A DNA stretch of 64,000 nucleotides, taken from Methylotenera versatilis 301. GTDB lineage: Bacteria > Pseudomonadota > Gammaproteobacteria > Burkholderiales > Methylophilaceae. The notes beneath the pieces are model-generated. The model was given only the letters and a program-made list of their open reading frames with translations, searched no databases and was not told the origin of the DNA. A program made the position numbers and the translations under genes. The stretch's first letter is position 1. Each line of letters opens with the position of its first letter. Positions 36,901-44,526 of the stretch are shown here, one piece after another. Location: the NCBI RefSeq assembly GCF_000093025.1, contig NC_014207.1, forward strand, positions 806,001-870,000, given 5' to 3'.

Positions 36901-39900
36901 TTGGAAATTGCTCAGCCTACAACAGGCGCTACTAATAAGACGCCCAGTGGCTTTGGCGCTCAACTAGCAGTGAGTGCGAATGACCTTAAAGTTTCAGGCA
37001 ATATTGATTTGTCATCAGGCGTGTTAGCGCTCACCTCAACTCATGACCTTAATATTGAAAGTGGCGCAGTGATACGCGCAGCGTCAACGGCAAACACTTT
37101 TTACGACAAAACTGTGCATGCTTCCGCTGGTAGCGTGACATTAACCTCTGCTACTGCAAACGTGAATGTGAACGCAGGCGCCTTAGTGGATGTGACTAGT
37201 CAGGGTGAAGCAAATGCAGGCTTGGTTAAAGTCGTTGCCACATCAGGTACGGCTAACATTGCTGGTCAGTTAAACGGTGCAGCAGCAGGTACTGGTAACG
37301 GCGGTGTTTTGGCTGTAGATGTAAGCACATTGGCAGATTTAACTGCGACCAATAAACAAGCAAGTGGGTTTAGCGAAGGGCGACAATATCGCGTGCGTAC
37401 TGGTGATGTGAATATTACTGGTTCGACTGCTAATAGCAATGAACTTGCTGCACGTGAAGTTATCGTGAGTGCGGATGCCGGCAGCATTGCTGTTTCTGGC
37501 GACATTATTGCCACTGCGCCTAAAAATAGTCGTATTGGTCTTTTTGCAGGAAATGGGGTGACGCTTAACAGTACTGCTAATTTAAAAGCAAACAGTACAA
37601 AAGCAGGTGAAGAGGGCGGTAAGGTAGATATTGAAACTAAAACAGGACCATTAGATTTTAAAGTTGGTTCTAAAGTGAATACTGCTGGGGCTGCTGGTGG
37701 AAAAGATGGTCAAGTTTATTTAGGTGCAGCCCGTACAGCAGACAATTTAGATATTAATGTCGCCAATATGGATACCACATTTATTGGTGCTAGAAAAATA
37801 GATATTGGCGGCTTAGATAGTATTGAAACCGACAAGGTAAATACAACCAATCAAACTACTGCTTTTGATAAAGCCGAAGCTTTTATGAAAAGTGTTGTCG
37901 CAGATAGCACTAAGGGTTTACAACGCTTAGGTCTTGCAAGCGATGAGCGCTTTGCTATTGTGCCAGTTGTCGAGTTTAAAAATACTAACGAAAATATATC
38001 AAATGGCAAGCTAACACTTGCAGATACTTTTGACCTGCATACTTGGCGGTTTGACCCAGTCACTGGCGAGCGCGTTGTAGATCAGTCGCAGCTGGTAAGT
38101 GGTGTTAATGCGGATGGTAAAACCTTGCTGGCTGGCGTACTAAACTTGCGCGCAAAAGGCGATGTGTTAATTAATGCCACTTTAAGTGATGGATTTAGTA
38201 ATGCTGATTTAAAACTAGTGAGTCAAGCTGGCGCAGCAGCAATCCCAGCTGTGCTCGATGTAGACGGTAATGAAATTACTGCCGAAGTGCCAGCAGTTCA
38301 GCCTACTGGCGTTCAGGGAAGAGAATCTTGGTCGTATCATATTGTGGCGGGCGCTGATTTTTCTGCGGCGAATGTCTTAGCGACTTCAAGTCCAGGGAAT
38401 ATTAATGTTGCCGCTAATAAAGGGATTCGAACAGGTGCTGGTAGTATCAATGTTGCTGCTGGTGGCGATTTGAAAATGGGCAATGCAAGCTCTGTCATTT
38501 ATACCGTAGGCAGAAATGCTGTCACATTGGCTGGTTTTGATTTGCCAGGTAGCAATTTAGCACCCCTATACCTAACCGATGGCGGCGATATTAATATTAC
38601 AGTTCAGGGTAATGTAATTGGCGCAGAGTCCTCATCTGGTGGTCGTCAGCTAATTAATCAATGGTTATTTAGGCAAGGCGGTAGCGGTAAAGATACTAGC
38701 TGGTGGGTAAGGCCAGATTTATTCCAGCAAAGCACCGCTACCTTAGGTGGTGGTGATGTGGTCATTAATGCAGGTGGAAATATCAGTAATTTTTCTGCCT
38801 CAGCTGCAACCACAGCGCGATTCCATACCAATGGAAATAACGGTAATCAATCTATAGATGGCGGTGGTGACCTTAAAGTGAAGGCTGGTGGTGATATCGC
38901 TAATGGTGTTTATTTTGTTGCGAATGGTGATGGTGATATTAATGCGGCTGGATCGATTCAAAAGCAAGGTAGTACTTTTGGTACATTATTAGCATTGCAA
39001 GATGGCAGTTTAAATGTGACTGCGGGTAAAAATGCCTATATTGAAACAGTGATTAACCCAACATTAATTGCATCATCGAAAGATGATACTGAAGGGAAAA
39101 AAGCTTACTTTGATTCATACTCGACAAAATCCAAAGTGAATGTTTCTAGTTTGATAGGTAATGCTGAGTTTGGTACTGGTAATACTGCAGATATCACTTC
39201 AAAGATTGCAGGCTTGGACACTACCGCTGCAACTAAAAGTTTTAAATATAATCCAGGTAGTTTAAATGTACTGTCGTATAACGGTGACGTGACTATTGGA
39301 GGTTCCTCTGGAATCACACTACTGCCTTCTGAAACTGGCGATTTCAAGGTGCTTGCCGCAAAGAATGTTAACTTGGGTAATGTATTAATGTCGGATGCCG
39401 ACCCAGCAGTATTGCCCAGCATTGCTGCACCTATTTCGGCAGTAGATTTTAAAAAATTTACGGAGAACTCGCCTAAACCGCTTGAAGGTCATGCTTTACA
39501 GTTGCTACATAGAAACGATTCTGAGCCAGTCATCATCGTGGCTCAAAATGGCAGTATTTCTCCAATGGATAACGTAACAATTAACGTGCCTAAAGCTGCA
39601 AAGCTCTATGCAGGTAAAGATATAGATGGTATCAATCTGATTGCACAGAATAATAGTTCAAGCGACATTACTGTATTAAAAGCTGGGAATGATATTAAGG
39701 TAGGTGATGTAACCGTGAGCGGGCCTGGCGAATTGCTAGTACAAGCGGGACGTAATATTGATTTAAGTGCTACACGTGCTGATATTGCCACTACCGGCAA
39801 TGCTGGCTTAACGCGGAATATTGCCGCTGCAGGCGAAGCTCCAAGTGAGTTGCTTGTGCAAAATAGCAACGCGGCGCTGCCGTCGGAAAGTGCATCTATC

Positions 39901-40998
39901 ACTCTGCAGGCAGGGTTGGGTGATGGCGCGGCGGTACAGACTTACATTGATCGGTACATTCTACCTACCGGGGTTGGTCCAGCTAGTTTGACTGCTAATG
40001 CAGCTCAGTTGTCGGATTATCGTGCTTCTACAGCCTTAGCATTGACTAGCTATATGCGAAAAACAACTGGGAATGCCACATTAACTGATGCTGATGCCTT
40101 AACGCAATTTAGCGCACTCAATTTAGAAGCTAAAACAATTTTTGTTAACAGGCATTTAACTTCAGAACTAATTGCCTCTGCCAAAGGTTTTGCTAAAGCA
40201 GGAAATCACGATCGTGGAAACTCCGCATTAACCACTTTGTTTCCGAACGCTAACCATGGGGATATTTTACTGTATGCCAGCAAAGTAACAACCAGTAATG
40301 GCGGCAGTATTGATTTAATTGCCCCTGGCGGCCTCATTAATGTTGGAGCGCCAGGCAAGCAGTTTAAAGACGACGATACAAAAATAGGTGATATTGGTGT
40401 AATTACCGAAAAAGGTGGTGAAATCCGCGCGATTGCAGACGGCGACTTTCAAGTGAATCAATCTAAGTTGATTACTCAGTATGGTAGTGATATTGCGATA
40501 TGGTCTACAAAAGGCACAATTGATGCTGGTCGTGGATCTAAAACTGCAACTTCTGTGCCCGAGCGTATCGTACTGACTGATGCATCAGGTAATACGACGA
40601 TTGAAGTGAAAGGGGTTGCCGCGGGTAGTGGTATTCGTGCGCAAACATATGACCCTGACGGTTTGAATGGTCCTAAGAAAGCCCCTAAAAAAGGTAGCAT
40701 TTACTTAACAGCACCTACTGTTGATGCAGGGGAGGCGGGTATTGAAGCTGGGGATTTATTGATAGTTGCACCACTCGTATTGAATGCTGCAAATATTCAA
40801 GTGTCTGGAAGTTCATCAGGAGTACCAATAGCAGCAACAGGCGCTGTGGGACCAGTAGGAGCAGGCTTATCTTCTGATTCTGTTAACGCCGCTGTTGCTC
40901 AAGTTGCACAAGCGGTTGCACAATCAGCTAATCAAACTTTTGTAAAACCAAGTTTGCCTTCTATTATTTCTGTAGACATCATAGGTATTGGTAAATAA
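30973..40998 (+). CDS. Filamentous haemagglutinin-like TpsA exoprotein
   Basis: A 3341-residue secreted beta-helix protein. Start at ATG 30973 after AAAGGAAATGAA. The extended signal peptide region (ESPR) reads MFKLVYSKVLNMYVPASEAV, then a hydrophobic core (FGFVLVVIYFHTANSFA). The TPS secretion domain is at about 50-320 (VLDWNRLNIAKGYTLKFDQQ, GNVYFINTNGIIFGADSQFN). The rest is degenerate beta-helical repeat sequence, with a distal segment rich in isolated motifs (DILLYASKVTTSNGGSIDLI) and a conserved-looking tail ending IISVDIIGIGK. The C-terminal region resembles the haemagglutinin-associated domain of long beta-proteobacterial exoproteins (DUF3739-like; from memory). Likely function is adhesion or surface-layer formation. 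It is followed by an ExbB/ExbD/TonB module. Confidence 0.92.
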   Translation: MNQGMFKLVYSKVLNMYVPASEAVRSHTGKSSRVRKHAKNSFGFVLVVIYFHTANSFADTVTTVDLQKAVNATVQSAVNSTIITQTASKAVLDWNRLNIAKGYTLKFDQQGNRTWSALNRIHDLSPTILNGNVQADGNVYFINTNGIIFGADSQFNVGSLYAGTLDITDRLFNDGFINSDATFKSVFEAVGAISTGSLVVEKGANITTATNGKVVLFSENIENSGVINTPDGQTILAAGKKIYLASSKDPAGFMVEVDGGGTVTNLGKIVAERGNITMMGLAVNQKGTLTATTSVRANGSIHLLAQDHVDISGVSVVGKRNGLVTLDKDSITEVNPEYANKEETIASQAFNTSQVKIEASLVNIDGKISAKGGNVTVSAINPASAELNSQNSTRIFLGDNASIDVSGVDAVAPMSRNQLEIQLFSDAFKDDPILRDSGLYKETVFVDARKGTSLFDIAPYLALKGATVAEKMTKAGNITLSTPDDLIVSKNATLNISGGSTTYEAGTIKETNLVYNGKLVPISEAKTGVRYEKTADVYIAKDSRWGVTRSWDLSGGGTAGWGKATTGITPSQLKTSIVGTFINDYLEGDDAGILDLTVHDDKVITQNLVLAGNVISNTKIGAEQLATQKAPLGGKVIASANDLVISKVATSVVSDIVFEQQLPDSTNFKSWFSPDLLANGINRLDLTKTNHVVVNDEMKFQPNGSFTLNGHLATDSAEINANIIAPSGNINLKGITTVADGVTISTAGKFTNDQPNAGGSTSQIAAVNGGSITGNLLNLGNNVTLDASAGAWVNSSGVLKEGDAGNIKFGTAASIDDSVTLQSYGFKQGGTLAVTFGTGTQTLNVAGNPNASDSDIDVASSFFTKGGFSKYDLSAFNVNIGDNSAAQQEIYTSAQTLRMNTGFANQASGQPISAVSSLIEEPDASRKPVSLSFSAGKLGGVLTLAENTTLRTGRGGSVSLDAGKQVNVLGDITTPSGTINLKITEDAQQSENLPQTIFIGENAILSAAGSSVTLPDSQSNLLKTQVFNAGSININQPSSIQNGAVVIKNGAVLDVSGASIENDTKTATGYVRETLHGDAGTISIKAVGSLLLDGDFKAAATGTGRNGTLDLVSTAPTFTISQEKQLVADNFSAGDSLTTDGAKAQISAEQIKKAGFANLNVKSYVAAGLGDSIALASGLDLNLAGNLKLDTSSLHINDDGASKLTASHITLKSANIAVDPASVALGNGKLTTQSKQLFVDGLVAISGVKETQINTSLDVSGKGTDVTNGDVAATQGGIIANGDITVTARQIYPSTNAKFGIEAVSGKITINSSGAVAKPVLSAGGILSLKGTDVVQNGVITAPFGQIDIETTNSATFTKGSVTSVSANNQIIPYGVTTTGGEIFNTKSGSSTLLLDKNITIKSSKVDLQKDSIVDLSAGGDLFAYEWVPGIGGSKDTLAQANTYAVMPSLGQDYAAFDQVYSDSSAQVGVGQSVYLSGVPGLAAGNYTLLPAHYALVPGAFLVEAKVTGSNLLPGQSVTQLDGGALTTGYMSELATGARDATWSTFKVTDGAIFRPATGTVSKAPSQYLLTSATTFFSNPLKTNGQDVSLPLDVGKLGLDSTKLTLDSTVVANKKAGGSGLQVDISSSNIHVVSSTGADDGSLQLTADSINALNAESLLLGGSRTLQNGVVDVTTSAETVSIENDSHHVIKVPEFIATALNSVTVKTGAAVNTGAAAKSPAKKVINANGDGALLALSSSSDITYSRTGGSPTSTQGELSVEDGSILKAGNSVVLDATKSANLKGNVALQDGGSATLGANRILIGNAPIDILGLNVNAAALSALGQLKALTLNSYNNIDTYGAVNIGNANLDLTMNAAGIVGHLAQGEVTVPTNAAASVITARNFTIKNTQDAAFTASDDPSGRGLEINAKNVKFDGGLAVSGKTNIDGFSNLEIKSDEIRVSNLGEINFNVAETKLTTTKLTADTAANYKVTSIGKLEIAQPTTGATNKTPSGFGAQLAVSANDLKVSGNIDLSSGVLALTSTHDLNIESGAVIRAASTANTFYDKTVHASAGSVTLTSATANVNVNAGALVDVTSQGEANAGLVKVVATSGTANIAGQLNGAAAGTGNGGVLAVDVSTLADLTATNKQASGFSEGRQYRVRTGDVNITGSTANSNELAAREVIVSADAGSIAVSGDIIATAPKNSRIGLFAGNGVTLNSTANLKANSTKAGEEGGKVDIETKTGPLDFKVGSKVNTAGAAGGKDGQVYLGAARTADNLDINVANMDTTFIGARKIDIGGLDSIETDKVNTTNQTTAFDKAEAFMKSVVADSTKGLQRLGLASDERFAIVPVVEFKNTNENISNGKLTLADTFDLHTWRFDPVTGERVVDQSQLVSGVNADGKTLLAGVLNLRAKGDVLINATLSDGFSNADLKLVSQAGAAAIPAVLDVDGNEITAEVPAVQPTGVQGRESWSYHIVAGADFSAANVLATSSPGNINVAANKGIRTGAGSINVAAGGDLKMGNASSVIYTVGRNAVTLAGFDLPGSNLAPLYLTDGGDINITVQGNVIGAESSSGGRQLINQWLFRQGGSGKDTSWWVRPDLFQQSTATLGGGDVVINAGGNISNFSASAATTARFHTNGNNGNQSIDGGGDLKVKAGGDIANGVYFVANGDGDINAAGSIQKQGSTFGTLLALQDGSLNVTAGKNAYIETVINPTLIASSKDDTEGKKAYFDSYSTKSKVNVSSLIGNAEFGTGNTADITSKIAGLDTTAATKSFKYNPGSLNVLSYNGDVTIGGSSGITLLPSETGDFKVLAAKNVNLGNVLMSDADPAVLPSIAAPISAVDFKKFTENSPKPLEGHALQLLHRNDSEPVIIVAQNGSISPMDNVTINVPKAAKLYAGKDIDGINLIAQNNSSSDITVLKAGNDIKVGDVTVSGPGELLVQAGRNIDLSATRADIATTGNAGLTRNIAAAGEAPSELLVQNSNAALPSESASITLQAGLGDGAAVQTYIDRYILPTGVGPASLTANAAQLSDYRASTALALTSYMRKTTGNATLTDADALTQFSALNLEAKTIFVNRHLTSELIASAKGFAKAGNHDRGNSALTTLFPNANHGDILLYASKVTTSNGGSIDLIAPGGLINVGAPGKQFKDDDTKIGDIGVITEKGGEIRAIADGDFQVNQSKLITQYGSDIAIWSTKGTIDAGRGSKTATSVPERIVLTDASGNTTIEVKGVAAGSGIRAQTYDPDGLNGPKKAPKKGSIYLTAPTVDAGEAGIEAGDLLIVAPLVLNAANIQVSGSSSGVPIAATGAVGPVGAGLSSDSVNAAVAQVAQAVAQSANQTFVKPSLPSIISVDIIGIGK

Positions 40999-41026
40999 CG
41001 TTCTCGCATATCCAGTGATTTTGTAG

Positions 41027-41053
41027 TTCAAGCCATCAAATGGATGGCTTGAA
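41027..41053 (+). terminator. Hairpin after the TpsA gene
   Basis: TTCAAGCCATC (41027-41037) pairs perfectly with GATGGCTTGAA (41043-41053) around a 5-base loop. Only a short T-rich stretch follows, so termination may be partial. Confidence 0.6.
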
Positions 41054-41166
41054 TGTGCCTTTATATAAGGTACTAGTTCCATGTATTCAGTTTGTCATAT
41101 AGCTTTAACCAGCTTGAAATATTTGTTAATTAGACTTCGAAGTTGATTAATTTTAATAAGTTCAAG

Positions 41167-42876
41167 ATGTTTAATTTAAAAACTATGGCAAACAAAAATA
41201 ATAGCTTATTCATATGGGTTATGACGGCAATGCTGTTATTACCTAGCTTAGCCAGTGCCCAATGGAGTGCTGATTGGGCTTCAAAAAAGAAAATATCTAT
41301 AGATGCTAAAATCGCTGCCGACTCATCTTCTCAAGGTGAAGCGGTTGTGCGTTTGCATTCAGGAAACTTTGATTTTACTAGTGTTAATGTTGATGGTTCA
41401 GACATTCGTTTTATTGCCAGTGATGATAAAACCGAACTCAAATACCACATTGAAAAGTTTGATGCGGTGAATGAGTTGGCAGTTATTTGGGTGCAACTAC
41501 CAAAGATAGCAGCGGCAGATAAAGATGCGCATTTTTGGCTTTATTCTGGTAATGAAAAGGCTACTAGCTCTGATACAAAAACTTCATGGGATGCCAACAC
41601 AGTAGCTTCCTTCCAGTTCGCTGAAAAAACGTTTTTACAGGACAGTTCAAGGTCAGCTTTAGTAGCTGGTGGTGAAATTACCTTACAAAAAGCAGGCTTA
41701 ATAGGCGAAGCCGCAACCTTTGTTGGCAAGCCCTTTGTTATTTCTGCAAACCCAGCAGTTAAATTTATAGCTGGTGCTGGCTACACTTGGTCAGCTTGGA
41801 TTAAGCCCGCTGCCTTACCCCAACAAGCTACTTTATACACTCAAGGCGATGCTTTAAATCTAAAGCTTGATGGCCAGAAGCTAAGTTTAAATGTTGGCGC
41901 CAATAATATTTCTGGCGGTGAGGTCAAGGCCGCTACATGGCAGCACGTCGCTTTCGTTTTAGAAGGAGGCAAAGCCTCTGTCTATATTAACGGTGTATCT
42001 GTTGGTACTGGAGAGGCTCCAGGCGTTGATGTTGAGTCGGATGTAAAAATCGGTGAAGGTTACACAGGCGAAATGGATGCACTAGAAATTGCTAACGTTG
42101 CACGCAGTGCAGGCTGGGTGAAGTTTGTAGCAAGTAGCCAAGGTGTTGATAGCCAACTGCTAAAAATTGCCGAGGCTGAAGGCGAAGAGGGCGCGGAAGA
42201 GGGTGAACCTAATTACATAGGGATATTGATTAACAGTTTAACCATTGATGCAAAAGTTGTTATTGCCATTCTAGCCGTCATGTTCGCAATTAGCGTGTGG
42301 GTGATGTGGAGCAAAGCCATGCTGGTGTCACGTACTGATAAAGACAATAAAAAATTCCTCGCACGCTTTCAAAAGACTAGTGGTGATGACTTACTAAGCC
42401 TAGATAAAGGTGCCAATTATCCTAACTCTAGCTTGTTCAAGCTCTATCAAGCGGGCGTTCGCGAAATGAAGAAGCGTCAGCATGAGGGTGAGAAGTTGTC
42501 GCTAAGCGGCGCCTCTATGGATGCGATTAAAGCCGCAATTGATGCTGACTTAGTCCGTGAAACTCAGCGACAAAATGCTGGTATGGTGTTGCTTACCATT
42601 GCGATTTCAGGCGGTCCATTTTTGGGTTTATTGGGCACTGTGGTTGGCGTAATGATTACCTTCGCGGCCATTGCTGCAGCGGGTGATGTCAACGTTAACG
42701 CGATTGCGCCAGGTATTGCCGCCGCGCTCTTAGCGACGGTTGCTGGTTTAGCCGTGGCGATTCCCGCCTTGTTTGGCTACAACTATCTTGCTAGCAGAGT
42801 CAAAAACATCACCATTGCGATGCAGATATTTGTAGATGAGTTCGTCACAAGATCAGCCGAACTATACGGTAAGTAA
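41167..42876 (+). CDS. ExbB/TolQ-type proton channel fused to DUF2341 and LamG-like domain
   Basis: A 569-residue inner-membrane protein. ATG 41167 is my choice; TTG 41143 and ATG 41185 are alternatives. Signal peptide cleavage is near ASAQW. Residues about 35-140 look like DUF2341 (DGSDIRFIASDDKTELKYHI, AVIWVQLPKI). Residues about 200-330 are a concanavalin/LamG-like fold (AGYTWSAWIKPA, WQHVAFVLEGGKASVYINGV). After an acidic linker come the three helices of MotA/TolQ/ExbB (VVIAILAVMFAISVWVMWSK, then GGPFLGLLGTVVGVMITFAA and AALLATVAGLAVAIPALFGY). It should form a proton-driven motor with the ExbD proteins, carrying a large, possibly glycan-binding periplasmic domain. Ordinary ExbB lacks the N-terminal 330 residues. 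Confidence 0.9.
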   Translation: MFNLKTMANKNNSLFIWVMTAMLLLPSLASAQWSADWASKKKISIDAKIAADSSSQGEAVVRLHSGNFDFTSVNVDGSDIRFIASDDKTELKYHIEKFDAVNELAVIWVQLPKIAAADKDAHFWLYSGNEKATSSDTKTSWDANTVASFQFAEKTFLQDSSRSALVAGGEITLQKAGLIGEAATFVGKPFVISANPAVKFIAGAGYTWSAWIKPAALPQQATLYTQGDALNLKLDGQKLSLNVGANNISGGEVKAATWQHVAFVLEGGKASVYINGVSVGTGEAPGVDVESDVKIGEGYTGEMDALEIANVARSAGWVKFVASSQGVDSQLLKIAEAEGEEGAEEGEPNYIGILINSLTIDAKVVIAILAVMFAISVWVMWSKAMLVSRTDKDNKKFLARFQKTSGDDLLSLDKGANYPNSSLFKLYQAGVREMKKRQHEGEKLSLSGASMDAIKAAIDADLVRETQRQNAGMVLLTIAISGGPFLGLLGTVVGVMITFAAIAAAGDVNVNAIAPGIAAALLATVAGLAVAIPALFGYNYLASRVKNITIAMQIFVDEFVTRSAELYGK

Positions 42877-42909
42877 GCCATTCCTTTAAACCTTATTTAG
42901 GGCAGTCCA

Positions 42910-43320
42910 ATGTCAGAAGGCGTTAAGGAAGAGAACCAGCTATACGACGAAATTAATATTACGCCGATGCTAGATTTAGCCTATGTGTTATTAGTGATTT
43001 TTATCATTATGACGACGGCTTCTGTGCAAGGCGTAAAGGTAGATACACCGCAAACAATTAACTCAGCAAGTTTGGCTAAACCGCAAATAAGAGCAATTAC
43101 GATTACCAGTGATGGGTCGGTTTATCTAGATGCTTACCCTGTAGATATGGCAAGTTTAGAGCAGCGCTTAAGTGAATATAAAAATGGCAATCCTGAATTA
43201 CCTGTTGTGCTAAAAGGTGATGCTGCGGCTCATTATGAAAAGGTTTCAGAAGTGCTTGAGATTTGTAAAAAGCTCGATATTACTGAAGTTGGTCTCGTGA
43301 CTAAAAAGATAGCTCAATAA
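42910..43320 (+). CDS. exbD: ExbD/TolR-like protein 1
   Basis: A 136-residue bitopic inner-membrane protein. The signature INITPMLDLAYVLLVIFIIM contains the proton-relay Asp at the start of the transmembrane helix. The periplasmic domain has ITSDGSVYLDAYPVDMASLE and VVLKGDAAAHYEKVSEVLEI. It partners the ExbB fusion 33 bp upstream and the second ExbD 16 bp downstream. Confidence 0.93.
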   Translation: MSEGVKEENQLYDEINITPMLDLAYVLLVIFIIMTTASVQGVKVDTPQTINSASLAKPQIRAITITSDGSVYLDAYPVDMASLEQRLSEYKNGNPELPVVLKGDAAAHYEKVSEVLEICKKLDITEVGLVTKKIAQ

Positions 43321-43336
43321 GTAAATGAGATAAATC

Positions 43337-43741
43337 ATGCAAGTACAAAACGATGCCCAGCCTTATGACACCATTAACATCACGCCCATGCTGGATTTGG
43401 CGTATGTGTTACTCGTGATATTTATTTTAATGACGACTGCTGGCGTGCAAGGTTTAACGATGAACTTACCTAAGCCATCTAACAAACCAAGCACTGAAAA
43501 ACATGATGTGAAAGTTGTGCAAGTACAGCAAGGTGGTGGCGTCACAATTAATGGCGCAGGCGTCAGTATGGCAGAGTTGGAAAGCCAACTTAATGCGGCG
43601 AAAGCTAGCGACCCTAAGTTTAATGTGATGATTAAAGGTGATGCCAAAGCGCCTTATGCAGGCGTGGTAAGCGTTATCGACTTAGTGAATAAGTTAGAAA
43701 TTGAAAATGTGGGACTGGTTACAGGCCGAATAGGTAGTTAA
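43337..43741 (+). CDS. exbD: ExbD/TolR-like protein 2
   Basis: A 134-residue paralogue of the preceding gene (INITPMLDLAYVLLVIFILM, then VMIKGDAKAPYAGVVSVIDL). The membrane Asp is conserved. ExbB systems with two ExbDs probably use a heterodimer. The last base of the stop codon overlaps the A of the TonB start. Confidence 0.93.
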   Translation: MQVQNDAQPYDTINITPMLDLAYVLLVIFILMTTAGVQGLTMNLPKPSNKPSTEKHDVKVVQVQQGGGVTINGAGVSMAELESQLNAAKASDPKFNVMIKGDAKAPYAGVVSVIDLVNKLEIENVGLVTGRIGS

Positions 43742-44451
43742 TGAACGATTCAATTCGAACCACTTATGACGCGATGCTAGATGATGAAATGCCATCAAAT
43801 AGCCATGTATGGCTCAAGCGAACGGCTATTGCTTTAATTGTATTACTTACCTTATTTGCGATTGGCTATGGCGTTAAAAAGCTCATGTCAGGTGGTGCCG
43901 TGCATAAAAAGCAAGTCACTACGATTAAGTTATTACCTGATACGCCGCCACCTCCACCGCCACCGCCACCAAAAGAACCTCCGAAAGAGCAAGTTAAAGA
44001 GCAACCTAAAGAAATAAAAACTGAACAACCTAAACCTGCCGAAACACCGCCAGCTGAGCAGTTAAAGATGGAGGGAGCGGTAGGCAATGGACCTAGTCCA
44101 TTTGCTGCTGGCGCGGTGAGTAATGAATATAAAGGTGGGGAAATTAAAACGATAGGTTCTGATGGCGGTGCTAAGTTTAATTGGTATGCAGGCGTTGTGA
44201 AAAGCCAAATTGAATCGGCATTGGAAAAAGATAAGCAACTCACCGCAGCTCAATATAAAGTCGTCGTGAGTGTTTGGTTAAAGCCATCTGGCGAAATAGA
44301 AAAGTTGGAACTTTCAGGTGCTGATGCTAGTGAAGAAATTCAACGTGCAATTAAATCTGCTTTAGAAAATATGCCAGCTATGCGGGAAACTCCACCGCAA
44401 GATATGCCACAGCCTATTAAGCTGAGGATCACTGCTAGAAAAATGGGTTAG
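43741..44451 (+). CDS. tonB: TonB-like energy transducer
   Basis: A 236-residue protein with one transmembrane helix near residues 25-44 (RTAIALIVLLTLFAIGYGVK). A proline/lysine-rich periplasm-spanning linker follows (PDTPPPPPPPPPKEPPKEQV). The C-terminal TonB/TolA-like domain begins about residue 140 (FNWYAGVVKSQIESALEKDK, VSVWLKPSGEIEKLELSGAD). It would transmit proton-motive energy from ExbB/ExbD to an outer-membrane partner. No TonB-dependent receptor with a plug domain is in the window; the neighbouring outer-membrane proteins are a TPS transporter and a porin. Confidence 0.88.
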   Translation: MNDSIRTTYDAMLDDEMPSNSHVWLKRTAIALIVLLTLFAIGYGVKKLMSGGAVHKKQVTTIKLLPDTPPPPPPPPPKEPPKEQVKEQPKEIKTEQPKPAETPPAEQLKMEGAVGNGPSPFAAGAVSNEYKGGEIKTIGSDGGAKFNWYAGVVKSQIESALEKDKQLTAAQYKVVVSVWLKPSGEIEKLELSGADASEEIQRAIKSALENMPAMRETPPQDMPQPIKLRITARKMG

Positions 44452-44526
44452 ACGTACATTTTTTAGTTCGTAAATTTTTAGAATTGTTTTGATGTTGTTA
44501 AATTTTATATTTAGAAGTTTGAGAGA

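Noticed and set aside
42548-42560. TTAGTCC in the ExbB fusion gene as an operator
   Set aside because: A single half-site within coding sequence without a partner.
44089-44099. GGACCTAGTCC in the TonB gene as another EpsA-type site
   Set aside because: It lies inside coding sequence, half-sites are in inverted order and the spacing differs; likely chance.
43866-44253. Antisense frames across the TonB proline-rich region
   Set aside because: Glycine runs are the complement of the proline codons; no start signals.
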